Source of the DNA: an uncultured Bacteroidota bacterium
GTDB lineage: Bacteria > Bacteroidota > Rhodothermia > Rhodothermales > Salinibacteraceae
Assembly: GCA_913056185.1 (NCBI GenBank)
Contig: CAJXLV010000033.1
Span: 1-41,741, forward strand
Length of the DNA: 41,741 nt
Direction of reading: 5' to 3'
Under the pieces are notes generated by a model. That model was not told the origin of the DNA. It did no database searches and saw only the letters and a program-made list of their open reading frames with translations. The position numbers and the translations under genes are program-made. The first letter of the stretch is position 1. Every line of letters starts with the position of its first letter. Shown in pieces: positions 1 through 9,849 of this stretch.

Positions 1-3000
1 CGCTGCACCTCAAAGCGGGCGTTGCCGGTCTCCGCGGCGGTCTGCCACCGCAGCCGGACCGCCTGGTCGGTGGGCTCGGCCTCGAAGGTGGCCAGTTCCA
101 CCGGCAGCGGTGTGGCCTCCGCCGCCAGGCGGGCGTTGGTGAAGGTGGTGGCGCGCTGGTCGTTGACCACCGCCAGTGCCCCGCCACTGAGGGCGAGGGC
201 CGCCTCGGAGGCGAGGGCCGCCTCGACCGTGCCCCCGGCCTCGGGGTTCAGGTCTGCCAGCACGAACAGGTAGGTGCCCTCGATCGGGATCGGCACGCCG
301 AGCCCTTCGAACGTCACCAGCGTGTCCGGTTGGGAGAGCCCCAGCGGCTGGGCCGTCCCCGCCACGAAGGTTGGATCCGGGGAGACCCACAGCTCCAGGT
401 TCGCGAGGTCCGTCGCCGCGTCGGCCCCGCCGACGGTCACAGCCACCGAGTCGAGCGTAGCGCCCGCCACGTCGGCGGTCAGCACAAAGCGCCCGATCGG
501 GTTGTCCGAGGTGCCGGGCTGGGCCGGGGGCGGGACGTAGTCGGTTCCGCCGTTGGCGTCGTCGCGCCCGTCGGTCAGGGCAATCTCCGGGGTGGGCACC
601 GCAGAGAGCCAGGCGTCGGCAAAGGCGTCGGTCGCATTGCCGTTGACCGAGACCAGCGGACCGCCCTCCAGGGCCAGGGCCGCCTCACTCCCGATCTGCG
701 CCTGCAGGGCGCGGCGCGGGCCGGGGTTGACATCTGCGACGACGAACAGGTAGGTGCTATCGGTGGGCACCGCGTGGCCGAGCCCGTCGAACGCAACCAC
801 CGAGTCCGGCAGGGCCAGGTCGAGGGGCGCGTCCGTCTGCGGCGTAAAGTCCGGATCCGCAGAGGCCCACAGCTCCACGTTGGCCAGCTCCAGGTCCTCG
901 AGCGTGGGGGTCCCGGCCACCGAGAGGCGGACCGCCACGGAGTCGAGCGTGGCGCCGGCATCATCAGCACTTAGCACAAAGCGCCCGATCGGGGTGTCCG
1001 AGGTGCCGGGCAGCGGGCTGCTCGCGGCGTAGGGCGCGCCGGCGCGCCCGTCGGCAAAGGCGACGTCCGGCACCGGGCCCACCGTCACGTCAATGGTAAG
1101 CGTGTCGGGCTGCTCCGGGGTCGGGTCGTCGGCGATGACGTAGAACGCAGTGGTGCCGTTCTGGTCCGGCGCCGGGGTGAGATCGATCTCGAGAGTGCTA
1201 TCGGCGGCGGGGCCGCTCAGGTCGATGCCCTCGGGCGGAAGCAGCGTCGAGTCCTGCGCCACCGCGCGGATGGCGAGGGAGTCGATCGGGGTGTCCGGAT
1301 CGCTCACCGAGACCGTGATCGGGTCGAGCGTGGTGTCCTCCGGGCCGGAGACACTGCTGGGGCCGGAAAGGGCCGGCGGCTCGGTTGGGGTGACGGTGAT
1401 CGCCACCGTGGCGGTGTCGCTCACGGCATTGGGCGTCGGGACGCCATCCCGGGCGACGTAGGTGAAGGTGTCGGTGCCGTTGTAGTTGGCATCGGGAGTG
1501 TACACAAAGCCGCCATTGGCGTTGAACGCGACCGAGCCATGCGTCGGCTCGCCCACGAGGGCAGCGGTGAGCGTGTCGCCATCCACGTCGGCGTCATTGG
1601 CCAGGACCGTCGCCTCCGGCGCATACGTGACGGCGAGGCTGTCGGCAAGGTCCGTCAGCGGGTAGCTCGCCTCCAGGGGCGGCACCCCGTTGGTCTCGAT
1701 GCCGACGACTTGGCCGGGTGACACCAGGCCGAGGTCCAGGTACTGGTACGTGATGCGGCCGCTTGCGTCCAGGAGCACCTGCATGGTGTGGGTTCCCGGG
1801 CGGTCTTCGAACTGCAGGTTGGTGAACTGCACCACAAACTGGTCGCCGAGGGTCTGCGTGTAGACCCCGTCCACCGTCACATCCTGCGCAACGCTGGGAC
1901 CGAAAGGGAGCAAAAAGATGGGGCGACCCTCCGGCCCACCAAACAAAAGCCCGGTGCGCTGGATGAAGGCGCTCTGCTGCAGCGCGCCGCCGATGGGCAC
2001 CTCAAACGGCAGGTCCACTTGCGGCGCTGGAACCGCCACCTCCGTGCCGCTCTCGGAAATGTCCGTCCAGTCGAAGGCCGGGCCGTCTGCGGAGCGGCTG
2101 TTGGTCCACCGGTAGCCCACCGGCGCGGGACTGAAGAGCGGCTCCGGCGAGGGCGCGTCGGTCGTCGGCGCAGTAGAGGCCGACGTCGCGGCCCCAAACA
2201 GGCCCGCAGGCGCTTCGGCGGCTGCGAGTGGCCCGCCGAATTCGGGCGCGGACACCGTCACGTTAACGATCGTGTCCGCGCGAAGCGGGGTGCTCTCCTG
2301 CACGAAGAACGAGTCCGCAACGGCGCGCGGAGCCTCGTTGACCGGCTCGAGGTCCACATACACGTAGGCGGTGTCCAGCCCGCCGCCGTCGCTTACCACG
2401 TAGGAGAAGACGTCGGTGCCGCTCCCGTCAAGGTCCTCCGGGCCGAAGGCGGTCCCGGGCCCCGTGATCCCCAGCGAGTCGAGCGGGGCGTAGACCAGGC
2501 CCGTGCCGGCCGAGTCGATCGAGACGGTGCCAAAGACCGGCGTGCGGGCCAGGGCGGTCACCTGCAGGGAGTTGTCCTCCGGGTCGCTGTCGTTTCCGAG
2601 CAGGTCCGCGGCGCCGATCGAGAGCGCCTGCCGCTCGATGCCCTGCACAGTGTCGGCCACGGCAACAGGCGGATCGTTGGGCCCGCCGTCGTTGACCGTC
2701 CAGCCGTAGGTGTCGGTCAGGACGTCGCGGTCGGCCTGGCGGGTGGTGGTGTACGTGGTGGCGCCCACATCGAAGGTCACGTCGTTTTGCAGCGTCAGCT
2801 GGCTCCAACCGGCCAGGAGTACGTTGTAGTTGGCGCGCGAAAGGCTGCCGCTAAACATGTCGGACATGTCGGTGACGCTGGAGACGTCCCAGCCGCTTAG
2901 GTCCTGATCAAAGCTGTTTGCGCCGTTAAACATGTCAGACATGCGAGTGACGTTGGAGACGTTCCAGTCGCCAATGTCCTGGTTGAAGCTTTCGGCACCG

Positions 3001-6000
3001 CTGAACATGCGGAACATGTCGGTGGCGTTGGAGACGTTCCAGTCGCCAATGTCCTGGTTAAAGCTTTCGGCGCCGAAGAACATCCCCGACATGAAGGTGG
3101 CACTGGAGACATCCCACCCGCTGATGTCTCCGTTGAAAGCGTCGTTGACGTAGAACATATTGTCTATGTAGAGAACACTGGAGACGTCCCAGGTGCTAAT
3201 GTCTCCGTTGAAGTCGGTAAAGCCAAACATCGACGACATGCGGGTGACGTTGGAGACATCCCAGTCGCCGAGGTCCTGGTTGAAGGCACTGGCACCGTTG
3301 AACATGCGCGTCATGCTGGTGACGCTGGAGACGTCCCATCCGCCGATGTCTTGGTTGAAGCTTTCGGCACCGCTGAACATGCGCGCCATGCTGGTGACGC
3401 TGGAGACGTCCCAGCCGCCGATGTCCTGGTTGAAGCTTTCGGCACCGCTGAACATGTATTCCATGCTGGTGACGCTGGAAACATTCCAGTCGCCAATGTC
3501 CTGGTTGAAGGCACTGGCACCCTTGAACATGCGGAACATGGTAGTGACGTTGGAGACATCCCAGTCGCCAATGTCCTGGTTGAAGGCGCTGGCACCGCTG
3601 AACATGCGCGTCATGCTGGTGACGCTGGAGACGTCCCAGCCGCCGATGTCTTGGTTGAAGCTTTCGGCACCGGCAAACATGCGGTACATGTTCGTGACGC
3701 TGGAGACATTCCATGTGCTAAGGTCTCCGTTGAAGCTGCTTGCGCCATAGAACAGTTGTCTCATTTGGTCGATGCCGGAGACGTCCCAGTTGCTGAGGTC
3801 GCCGGTGAAGGCTGCCGCGTTCTGGAACATCCCCTCAAGCCCCGCGACCCCTGAGAGGTCGGGCGCGTCGGTCGCCGCGTAGGTCATGTTTTCAGCTCCG
3901 GCGAAGGCGTACTCCATCTCGTCCCATGCGATGGTGCCCCACTGCTCGATCGACGCAAGCTTCTTGGCATTGGCCTCGTCGCCCTCGCCTATCACATGCG
4001 CGTCCAGATAGATTCTCGGGAAGGTGCCGGTAATCTCCACCGTGTAGGTGCCGGCGGAGGCGTAGGTGTGAGAGGGGTCCGGGTCGTCGCCGCTGATGGC
4101 TTCCACTGTGCCGTCGCCCCAGTCGATCGTGAAGTCGTAGTCCGTGCGGGTAATGGGTACAGAAGGGTCGCCCTCTCCATCTCCGCGTGTGGGAATGAAG
4201 ACCGACGGGTCGTCCGCCGTTACCGTCCACGTGGTGATGAAGGGAGCCGGCGGGGGGTTGTCTTCGAGATAGGGGTACCCGGCATTGACTGGAGAGCCGA
4301 GGGACCACACGTCCTCCGATCCGTTGGCCGTCTCGCCAAGGAAATCCCAGCCCGCATCCGTAAAGGTGGACTCGGTCTTCATCTCGGCTGTGGTTTTGGC
4401 TGTCGCACCGGCCCCGGTGTTCTGGTTGGAGGCCTCGCTGTCGAAGAAGTTGTTGGAATAGGTCGGCTCGGATTCGTACCCCACAAATCCGTTGTTGTCG
4501 TATATGTCGTTCTCATCCCGATCGTAGACGTTGGCTACGGCATACGAGTTTTCGATCGTCGCATTCTGGTTGGCCCCCGAGAATGCCCCCGCATTGCTGG
4601 AGCCGAGCAGCACCGTTCCACGGAAGTACGTGTCAGAGACTGTGCCATTTTCCTTCAGGTATCCCACAACCCCGCCAGAGAATGTATCGCCCCGCATGGT
4701 TCCGGTGACGAAGCACCGACGGATGGTCGCGGCTCCGTTGTCATTCCTAGTTTCGCCCACCAGAGCGCCCGAGTAGTTCGCGGCGCTGACATCGGCATCG
4801 AGGAGGCCGAGGTCCGAAATAGTCGCTCCGTCGATGGTGCCAAACAGGCCTTGGTAAGCGTTCGTGCCCTCGTCGATAAAGAGGTTCTTGATCTTGTGCC
4901 CGTCTCCGTCGTAGGAGCCGGAAAAGAAGAGGTCGCTCCCTTCGTCTTGATCATTTCCAGTCCCGGCATAGAACCCAATCGGGTTGAGGCCCGTGGCGTC
5001 CGAGCCATCCCCCACCGTTCCGCTGCCGTCCCAGTCCACGGCCGTCTCGTCCGCATCAAAGGCAATGTCCGCCGTCTGGATGAAGTGCTTGTCCCAGTCG
5101 TCGCTGCTCTGTGAGAGAGTGATCAGGTCCTGCGCAGTTGCAATCTGGTACGGATCGCTTTCCGTACCGGAGCCGCCCGCGTACAACGACACAATGTAGC
5201 CTTGCATACTGCCACCGCTCTGCGCGGCGAGGAAGCTCCCATTCGCATCTGTAGCGACTGTTACGCCTTGGTAGGGGGTATAGCCCGACGAAATCGAGGT
5301 AAAGGACGTCCCTTGGAGAGTGTATGCGCCGCTGGGTGACAAAAGGAGCATGTTGCCTCCAGGAATCTGCCCAAAGTTGAAGGCCTCCTCGCCGACACTA
5401 GACGCTTCAAAAATCCGCGTCCACTCCCCAAATCCGCTGGTCGCAGTCCACAGCTCGGATTCATTCGAATCCGCATTATCCGTATAGTAAAAATACAGCC
5501 GATCGTTGTCGGTAATCCCGATCTGGTGGCCGAACGACACAGTCTGGTCGAACGCTGCCGAGTCGGACTGGTCCGTCCACGATCCGCTTTCGTACGTCAA
5601 CACCACAGGGCGTTGCACAGCCCCTGTGTTTCTAAACCCGAAGCTAACCACAGGCACACCGGTCGAAAAAACATCGATGTCAATCTGGCTGGTCCAGGCG
5701 TCGGTGCCAGAAATATCGAAGGCGACCCCGTCTACCGGATTGCCCAGATCCGTGACGGAAGAACCATCCCAGCGGATCACAAAGGGCTGGTAGGCTCCAT
5801 TTGGCGAACTGTACGCCACGTTGGCGATCAGCACGTCCCCGGTCGTCGGGTCGAGCGCCATGTTCGCAGCTTGGTACGTACCCGAGACGTTGTACGTGCT
5901 GTTGGTGGTGCCGGAGATCACATCGTTCCAACCGGACGAGGCCGCGTCATACTCCGAAACGAACTGGGTATTGTCCTCGGTCCAGGCGACCAGGAAGTCG

Positions 6001-6383
6001 TCCCCCTGTTTGATGAGATCGACGCGCCTGTTGATGTTACCGGTCACCTCCGGTCCACCGGACGCCTCGACGGACCAGTCCAGCGCGCTGGGCGACCATT
6101 TGAGGACTTCAATTTCGTCGGTGTCCTCGTTTACCCCTGTGGCGTACACCGTGCCGTCGGCCTGGCGCTCAATGGAGGTGTATGAATAGCCGGACAGCGT
6201 TGTGGAGAGGGCCTCCCACGAGCCGTCCTGCGCCCAGGCCCCGGGCACAAGTACGAGGGCCGCAAGCACAACACTCAGTGCAGCGGCAAGGGGAGAAAAG
6301 AATGATCGCGCGGGCGAGCCTGCAGGGCCCTGGCCACGGGAGGAAGGAGAGGAGTCTTGGGGAACTGGAAGCGGTGTCGTCAT
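1..6383 (-). CDS. Giant secreted multidomain surface protein (3' end beyond window)
   Basis: One uninterrupted reading frame runs from ATG at 6383 off the left edge, giving at least 2,127 residues. Residues ~29-47 form a hydrophobic signal segment ending AWA-Q, after an unusually long polar n-region. Residues ~60-390 resemble a propeller-like repeat region. Residues ~390-690 carry GLUG-like repeats ending in the typical [11 protein letters not shown] context. Residues ~748-787 are a PKD fold (IDWGDGT ... [16 protein letters not shown]). Residues ~845-1185 hold 13 BspA/DUF285 repeats ([14 protein letters not shown]). After these come cadherin-like blocks ([27 protein letters not shown]) and a two-copy module with GTSDxPIGRFVL. 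The last visible residues ([12 protein letters not shown] ... [18 protein letters not shown]) match a module that usually lies ~100-200 residues before a type IX sorting domain, so little is probably missing. Likely an outer-surface adhesin or structural protein. The ligand is unknown. Confidence 0.85.
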   Translation of the reverse strand, partial: MTTPLPVPQDSSPSSRGQGPAGSPARSFFSPLAAALSVVLAALVLVPGAWAQDGSWEALSTTLSGYSYTSIERQADGTVYATGVNEDTDEIEVLKWSPSALDWSVEASGGPEVTGNINRRVDLIKQGDDFLVAWTEDNTQFVSEYDAASSGWNDVISGTTNSTYNVSGTYQAANMALDPTTGDVLIANVAYSSPNGAYQPFVIRWDGSSVTDLGNPVDGVAFDISGTDAWTSQIDIDVFSTGVPVVSFGFRNTGAVQRPVVLTYESGSWTDQSDSAAFDQTVSFGHQIGITDNDRLYFYYTDNADSNESELWTATSGFGEWTRIFEASSVGEEAFNFGQIPGGNMLLLSPSGAYTLQGTSFTSISSGYTPYQGVTVATDANGSFLAAQSGGSMQGYIVSLYAGGSGTESDPYQIATAQDLITLSQSSDDWDKHFIQTADIAFDADETAVDWDGSGTVGDGSDATGLNPIGFYAGTGNDQDEGSDLFFSGSYDGDGHKIKNLFIDEGTNAYQGLFGTIDGATISDLGLLDADVSAANYSGALVGETRNDNGAATIRRCFVTGTMRGDTFSGGVVGYLKENGTVSDTYFRGTVLLGSSNAGAFSGANQNATIENSYAVANVYDRDENDIYDNNGFVGYESEPTYSNNFFDSEASNQNTGAGATAKTTAEMKTESTFTDAGWDFLGETANGSEDVWSLGSPVNAGYPYLEDNPPPAPFITTWTVTADDPSVFIPTRGDGEGDPSVPITRTDYDFTIDWGDGTVEAISGDDPDPSHTYASAGTYTVEITGTFPRIYLDAHVIGEGDEANAKKLASIEQWGTIAWDEMEYAFAGAENMTYAATDAPDLSGVAGLEGMFQNAAAFTGDLSNWDVSGIDQMRQLFYGASSFNGDLSTWNVSSVTNMYRMFAGAESFNQDIGGWDVSSVTSMTRMFSGASAFNQDIGDWDVSNVTTMFRMFKGASAFNQDIGDWNVSSVTSMEYMFSGAESFNQDIGGWDVSSVTSMARMFSGAESFNQDIGGWDVSSVTSMTRMFNGASAFNQDLGDWDVSNVTRMSSMFGFTDFNGDISTWDVSSVLYIDNMFYVNDAFNGDISGWDVSSATFMSGMFFGAESFNQDIGDWNVSNATDMFRMFSGAESFNQDIGDWNVSNVTRMSDMFNGANSFDQDLSGWDVSSVTDMSDMFSGSLSRANYNVLLAGWSQLTLQNDVTFDVGATTYTTTRQADRDVLTDTYGWTVNDGGPNDPPVAVADTVQGIERQALSIGAADLLGNDSDPEDNSLQVTALARTPVFGTVSIDSAGTGLVYAPLDSLGITGPGTAFGPEDLDGSGTDVFSYVVSDGGGLDTAYVYVDLEPVNEAPRAVADSFFVQESTPLRADTIVNVTVSAPEFGGPLAAAEAPAGLFGAATSASTAPTTDAPSPEPLFSPAPVGYRWTNSRSADGPAFDWTDISESGTEVAVPAPQVDLPFEVPIGGALQQSAFIQRTGLLFGGPEGRPIFLLPFGPSVAQDVTVDGVYTQTLGDQFVVQFTNLQFEDRPGTHTMQVLLDASGRITYQYLDLGLVSPGQVVGIETNGVPPLEASYPLTDLADSLAVTYAPEATVLANDADVDGDTLTAALVGEPTHGSVAFNANGGFVYTPDANYNGTDTFTYVARDGVPTPNAVSDTATVAITVTPTEPPALSGPSSVSGPEDTTLDPITVSVSDPDTPIDSLAIRAVAQDSTLLPPEGIDLSGPAADSTLEIDLTPAPDQNGTTAFYVIADDPTPEQPDTLTIDVTVGPVPDVAFADGRAGAPYAASSPLPGTSDTPIGRFVLSADDAGATLDSVAVRLSVAGTPTLEDLELANVELWASADPDFTPQTDAPLDLALPDSVVAFDGLGHAVPTDSTYLFVVADVNPGPRRALQAQIGSEAALALEGGPLVSVNGNATDAFADAWLSAVPTPEIALTDGRDDANGGTDYVPPPAQPGTSDNPIGRFVLTADVAGATLDSVAVTVGGADAATDLANLELWVSPDPTFVAGTAQPLGLSQPDTLVTFEGLGVPIPIEGTYLFVLADLNPEAGGTVEAALASEAALALSGGALAVVNDQRATTFTNARLAAEATPLPVELATFEAEPTDQAVRLRWQTAAETGNARFEVQ
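2840..3850 (-). repeat. 13 tandem 25-residue BspA/DUF285 repeat units inside the giant gene
   Basis: The marker tggagac (one unit has cggagac) recurs at 2879, 2954, 3029, 3104, 3179, 3251, 3326, 3401, 3476, 3551, 3626, 3701 and 3776. Eleven spacings are 75 bp and one is 72 bp. Every unit encodes a variant of MFxGAxSFNQDIGxWDVSSVTxM. Units at ~3301 and ~3601 are nearly identical over the full 75 bp although four units apart, which suggests recent duplication or gene conversion. A degenerate fourteenth unit precedes them at ~3851. The frame is never broken. Confidence 0.9.
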
Positions 6384-6540
6384 GGGACGGTAAGAACCCG
6401 TTGTCGAAGGGATGGTGGCTGTATATTGCGGACCTGCGCGCGGAAGCCTGCGGGGCGGGTCGCGCCTGATAAGTGTCTTGCCCAAGTTGTGAGTTGTGTG
6501 TCGCTCCACACCCCGATGCTGCGCTGGGAGTGAAGCGACC

Positions 6541-6570
6541 GAGTGCTACAGGAGTGAGTGCTACAGGAAT
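6541..6570. repeat. 15-bp tandem duplication (2 copies)
   Basis: gagtgctacaggagt at 6541-6555 is followed directly by gagtgctacaggaat at 6556-6570, with one mismatch. Confidence 0.9.
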
Positions 6571-6660
6571 GGCTCCTCCTTGAACAGGCAGGTTAGCTCA
6601 CAGAGATTCTGGATCAAGTTCAGAAGGCCCGTCTTCCGGGTCGGCCACAACTTGGGTTGT

Positions 6661-6688
6661 CTTGCTGTAAGGGTCTTGCTGTAAGGGT
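6661..6688. repeat. 14-bp tandem duplication (2 copies plus partial third)
   Basis: cttgctgtaagggt occurs at 6661-6674 and 6675-6688, followed by a partial copy (cttgc). Confidence 0.9.
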
Positions 6689-6856
6689 CTTGCTTGGCGG
6701 ATTGCGTCGTGTGGGGCAACTCGGGGGAACGAATCGCGCCGCTCTCCCGGGAAGCACCCGTCATGATGAAGCCAGCCTGCCGTCGCGAGTCAATATTTGT
6801 ATCAGTATTGGCTCACTGGGCTGCACAGCATACGGCACGACCCTGCCAAACATTTG

Positions 6857-6898
6857 TCACAGCGTCCCAAATCCTTTTCACAGCGTCCCAAATCCTTG
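6857..6898. repeat. 21-bp tandem duplication (2 copies)
   Basis: tcacagcgtcccaaatcctt begins at 6857 and again at 6878. A degenerate third copy (tcatatcgttccacac) may follow at ~6899. Confidence 0.85.
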
Positions 6899-6935
6899 TC
6901 ATATCGTTCCACACGTGTCCCATTTTGCCTTTTTC

Positions 6936-6971
6936 CAGGGGTTGAGGGAGACCCCCTCTTTTTGTTTTTAA
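6936..6971 (+). terminator. Terminator-like hairpin with T-tract, no upstream gene
   Basis: GAGGG-AGACC-CCCTC (or AGGGG/CCCCT) is followed by TTTTTGTTTTTAACG on the plus strand, the layout of an intrinsic terminator. No plus-strand gene is recognisable upstream; see findings. The stem is short (5-6 bp), so confidence is limited. Confidence 0.4.
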
Positions 6972-7274
6972 CGTTTTTATATTTTAAAATGAAATGGAGA
7001 TAAGAGAGTCCACCGCCGTCCTGTGGTTGCCAAAGGGAGGCCCTTGAAGGGGAACTTGGGGGGCGAGAAGAGAACGGGAAGGGGAGAGATGTTCACAGTC
7101 TCTCCTCTTGCGGCCTCCTCCTGCGGCCATCGTCCCTGTCCCCAGGCGTCCGCGTCGCAGGCAGGCCCCAGCCGCAGGAGCAGGGCGTTCCCAACAGCCG
7201 GCGGGGGTACTCAGGGAGGCGGGCGGCCGTGGAGTGCGGGTCGCGTGTCCCCGGACTGATTGCCCACAGCGCAG

Positions 7275-7652
7275 TCACGGAGACACCGGCTCCGCCCCGT
7301 GCGTGAGGGCATTCTCCAGCATCTCGCGCACGTGGTCGTCGGCCAGGCAGTAGTAGACGTGCCGCCCGTCGCGCCGATGCGACACGAGGCGGGCATCGCG
7401 CAGCACCCGCAGCTGGTGGCTTACAGCGGACTGGCTCATGTCGAGCGCCTCCACAATGTCGTGCACACACACCTCTTGGTCGCGGAGGAGGCACAGGATG
7501 CGCAGGCGGGTGTGGTCCGCAAAGCCTTTGAGGAGACGAACAGTCTCGTCGGTGACCCCAGCTGACGGAAGGGCCTCCGAGAGCGGCGCGTTCGTCCCGC
7601 AGGTTGCGTCGGCCGTGTCGGAAGAATTGTCGGGGGCCGCATGGGCGGGCAT
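7275..7652 (-). CDS. ArsR/SmtB-family metal-responsive repressor
   Basis: A 125-residue winged-helix repressor. The HTH spans ~65-87 (IVEALDMSQSAVSHQLRVL). The C-terminal helix has D105, H107, H118 and E121 with exactly the spacing of the SmtB/CzrA alpha-5 zinc site (DxH-10-HxxE). C62 in EVCVHD sits at the alpha-3 site position and C18 at the N-terminus could be another thiol ligand, as in ZiaR-type sensors. Metal binding would release DNA. The gene lies 89 bp downstream of a P1B ATPase on the same strand, so the two are probably co-transcribed and autoregulated through the palindrome at 9759-9778. Zinc or cobalt is the likeliest effector by family. The metal is inferred. Confidence 0.9.
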   Translation of the reverse strand: MPAHAAPDNSSDTADATCGTNAPLSEALPSAGVTDETVRLLKGFADHTRLRILCLLRDQEVCVHDIVEALDMSQSAVSHQLRVLRDARLVSHRRDGRHVYYCLADDHVREMLENALTHGAEPVSP

Positions 7653-7741
7653 GGTGGAAGCGGGGAGCCGAGAAAGAGACGAGAGTGGAGAGGAAAGCCT
7701 CTATAGGGCGGGTCGTCTCCAGTTCCCCCGCGCCGGGCCTG

Positions 7742-9691
7742 CTACGGCGCGTACCCGAGCAGTCGGAGCGCATTGGCCACCACGACGAGCGTTGACCCCT
7801 CGTGCAGCACCACGGCGGGGCCAATGTGGAGCCCGAGAAGGGTGGCGGGAACAAGCACCGCGACCATGCCGAGGGCGATCCACAGGTTTTGGGTGATGAT
7901 GCGGCGCGTCTGTCGGCTGAGGCCCACGGCGAAGGGGAGCTGCGAGAGATCGTCGGCCATGAGGGCCACGTCGGCCGTCTCCAGGGCGGCATCCGATCCC
8001 GCGGCCCCCATCGCGATGCCCACGGTAGCGGTGGCCATGGCGGGCGCGTCGTTCACCCCGTCGCCCACCATCGCCACGTCTTCGTCTTCGCGGAGCGCCC
8101 GCACCGCGGCGACCTTGTCGTCGGGCAGGAGGTCGCCGCGCGCCTCGTCGAGGCCGAGCCGCCGGGCCACCGCGTCCACCACGCGCTGATTGTCGCCCGA
8201 GATCATGATCATGCGCCGGACGCCAACGCGACGGAGGTGCGCAAGCACGTCGGCGGCGCCTGGGCGGGGCGTGTCTGCGAGGCCGAGGACGCCCAGGTAG
8301 GTGCCGTTGCGCCGGACCGCCATCGTGGTGCGCCCCTCCGCCTCCAGCGCCTCGGCTGCGTCGCGGAGGGCGTCGGGAAGCGGCGTGCCGTCGCGCTCGT
8401 CGAAGAGGGCGGCCGTGCCGACGCACACCGGATCGTTGCCGACGGTGGCCCGGAGCCCGCGGCCCGGAATGTTCTTCAGGGCGTGGGCCTCCGCGAGCGG
8501 CTCTCCGTTGAGGCGCGCCCGAGCAGCGCGGACGACGGCCTCGGCGAGCGGGTGGTCGCTGTGCTGCTCCACCGCTGCGGCCACGCGCAGGACCTGCGCC
8601 TCTGGGGTGTCGCCGTGGGGACGCACGTCCGTCACGCGAGGCTCGCCCTCCGTGAGGGTGCCCGTCTTGTCGAACGCCACCGCCCCCAGCCGCCCGAGCC
8701 GTTCGAGCGGGCCGCCGCCCTTCACGAGCACGCCGCCGCGCCCGGCGCGGGCCAGGGCGCTGAGGACGGCGCTCGGGGTGGCGATGGCGAGCGCACACGG
8801 GCTGGCGGCCACGAGCACCGCCATCGCGCGGTAGAAGCTGTCGGCAAACGTCTCGTCGAGGGGCACCCACGCAAATAGCAGGAGCACGACCAGCCCCAGG
8901 ACGGCCGGGACGAAGTAGCGCTCGAAGCGATTGGTGAAGCGCTCGGTGGGGGCTTTTTCGGCGTCTGCCTCCGTGATCGTCTGTACGACCTGCGAGATCG
9001 TCGTCTCGTCGGCCCGCCGCGTCACGCGCATTTCCAGCGCACCGCTGCCGTTGATCGTGCCCGCAAACAGGCGGTGGACGGGGCCGAGGTCGTCGGGCGC
9101 CTGCAGGGCCGCCTCGGGGTTGTCCACCGGCGCCTTGTCGACAGGCACGCTCTCGCCCGTCACTGGGGCCTGGTCGACGGCGCTCTCGCCCTTCGTCACG
9201 ACCCCGTCGGCGGGGATGCGCGCGTTCGGGGGAACGACGACCGTCGCGCCCACCGCGAGTTCGTCGACGGGCACCTCCTGCTCCGTGCCGTCGCGGCGGA
9301 CGCGGGCGGTGTCGGGCGCCAGGTCGGCGAGCGACTCGATGGCGTGGCGCGCCCGGTGCAGGGCGTAGTGCTCCAGCGCATGACCCAGCGAGAAGAGAAA
9401 CAGCAGAAACGCCCCCTCCAGCCACTTCCCGAGCGCCGCCGCCCCTGCCGCCGCGACGAGCATCAGAAAATCGACCTCGAACCCGCCCGCCTGGATTGTC
9501 TCGATGGCCTCCCGCACGGTGTAGGCGCCGCCAAAGACGTAGCCCCCGACGTACAGACCCAGCGAGACGTCCCCCGGCACCGCCCCCACGAAGGAGAGGC
9601 CCCACCCGGCAGCCACACACACGCCGGCCAGAAGGGCAAAAATCAGTTCCGTCTTGTCTCCGAACTCCCCGCCGTGGCTGTGGTCGGACAT
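7742..9691 (-). CDS. P1B-4-type heavy-metal-translocating P-type ATPase
   Basis: Membrane pump that exports a transition metal from the cytoplasm using ATP. It shows the actuator TGES at ~179-182, the transmembrane metal site SPC at ~297-299, the phosphorylation motif DKTGT at ~341-345, an N-domain HSDHPLAEA motif, the hinge GDGVNDAPA, and HEGST at ~630-634 in the last helix. SPC plus HEG(G/S)T marks the P1B-4 (CoaT/PfeT-like) subgroup, linked to Co, Zn or Fe. There is no N-terminal HMA domain, only a short His-containing start (MSDHSHGG). I chose ATG at 9691 (649 aa) over ATG at 9754 because the longer form would start only about 5 bp from the operator and adds an unlikely Arg-rich leader. 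The ArsR gene follows directly. Confidence 0.9.
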   Translation of the reverse strand: MSDHSHGGEFGDKTELIFALLAGVCVAAGWGLSFVGAVPGDVSLGLYVGGYVFGGAYTVREAIETIQAGGFEVDFLMLVAAAGAAALGKWLEGAFLLFLFSLGHALEHYALHRARHAIESLADLAPDTARVRRDGTEQEVPVDELAVGATVVVPPNARIPADGVVTKGESAVDQAPVTGESVPVDKAPVDNPEAALQAPDDLGPVHRLFAGTINGSGALEMRVTRRADETTISQVVQTITEADAEKAPTERFTNRFERYFVPAVLGLVVLLLFAWVPLDETFADSFYRAMAVLVAASPCALAIATPSAVLSALARAGRGGVLVKGGGPLERLGRLGAVAFDKTGTLTEGEPRVTDVRPHGDTPEAQVLRVAAAVEQHSDHPLAEAVVRAARARLNGEPLAEAHALKNIPGRGLRATVGNDPVCVGTAALFDERDGTPLPDALRDAAEALEAEGRTTMAVRRNGTYLGVLGLADTPRPGAADVLAHLRRVGVRRMIMISGDNQRVVDAVARRLGLDEARGDLLPDDKVAAVRALREDEDVAMVGDGVNDAPAMATATVGIAMGAAGSDAALETADVALMADDLSQLPFAVGLSRQTRRIITQNLWIALGMVAVLVPATLLGLHIGPAVVLHEGSTLVVVANALRLLGYAP

Positions 9692-9758
9692 ACGAGCGTC
9701 AGAGAGGCACCGCGCGCCGCAGGACGTGCGCCGTGCGGGCCGATATTCATTCATGAGT

Positions 9759-9778
9759 ACATGAGCAAGTGCTCATAT
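9759..9778. promoter_or_regulatory. Candidate ArsR/SmtB operator
   Basis: acatgagca-ag-tgctcatat: the inner arms TGAGCA/TGCTCA are a perfect 6-2-6 inverted repeat, and the extended arms match at 8 of 9 positions. The form resembles the known SmtB/CzrA/ZiaR operator class (TGAACA-N2-TGTTCA). It lies 68 bp upstream of the chosen ATPase start and upstream of the ATPase-arsR pair, where an autorepressor would bind. Confidence 0.7.
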
Positions 9779-9849
9779 GAGTCCGACAGAACTCGGGTTC
9801 CGTCTGTGTGCAACAGGAAGCAGCGGCGGCCCGCCTCCGCCGTGGGGCG

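Larger units (their letters stand above)
6384..7274. other. Gene-free interval with short tandem duplications
   Basis: No convincing gene is visible. The interval contains three two-copy tandem duplications (listed separately), a plus-strand terminator-like hairpin and an AT-rich tract at ~6957-6993 that stands out from the GC-rich surroundings. The promoter of the giant surface protein must lie in the left part. Small ORFs here are low-complexity and look like shadows. Confidence 0.6.

Noticed and set aside
1788-2900. 370-codon plus-strand ORF opposite the giant surface protein
   Set aside because: The opposite strand has continuous cadherin-like domains; this frame is Arg/Val/Gly-rich with no motif.
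2840-3850. Regular 75-bp repeats as a CRISPR array
   Set aside because: There are no repeat/spacer blocks; the whole period encodes BspA/DUF285 units in one open frame.
6657-6971. 104-codon plus-strand ORF ending at the terminator-like hairpin
   Set aside because: Its apparent peptide repeat comes only from the 21-bp DNA duplication and nothing else looks coding; kept only as part of the possible small-RNA interval.
9692-9754. Upstream ATG (9754) as start of the metal ATPase
   Set aside because: It begins about 5 bp from the predicted operator and adds a non-conserved leader; MSDHSHGG at 9691 is a better start.
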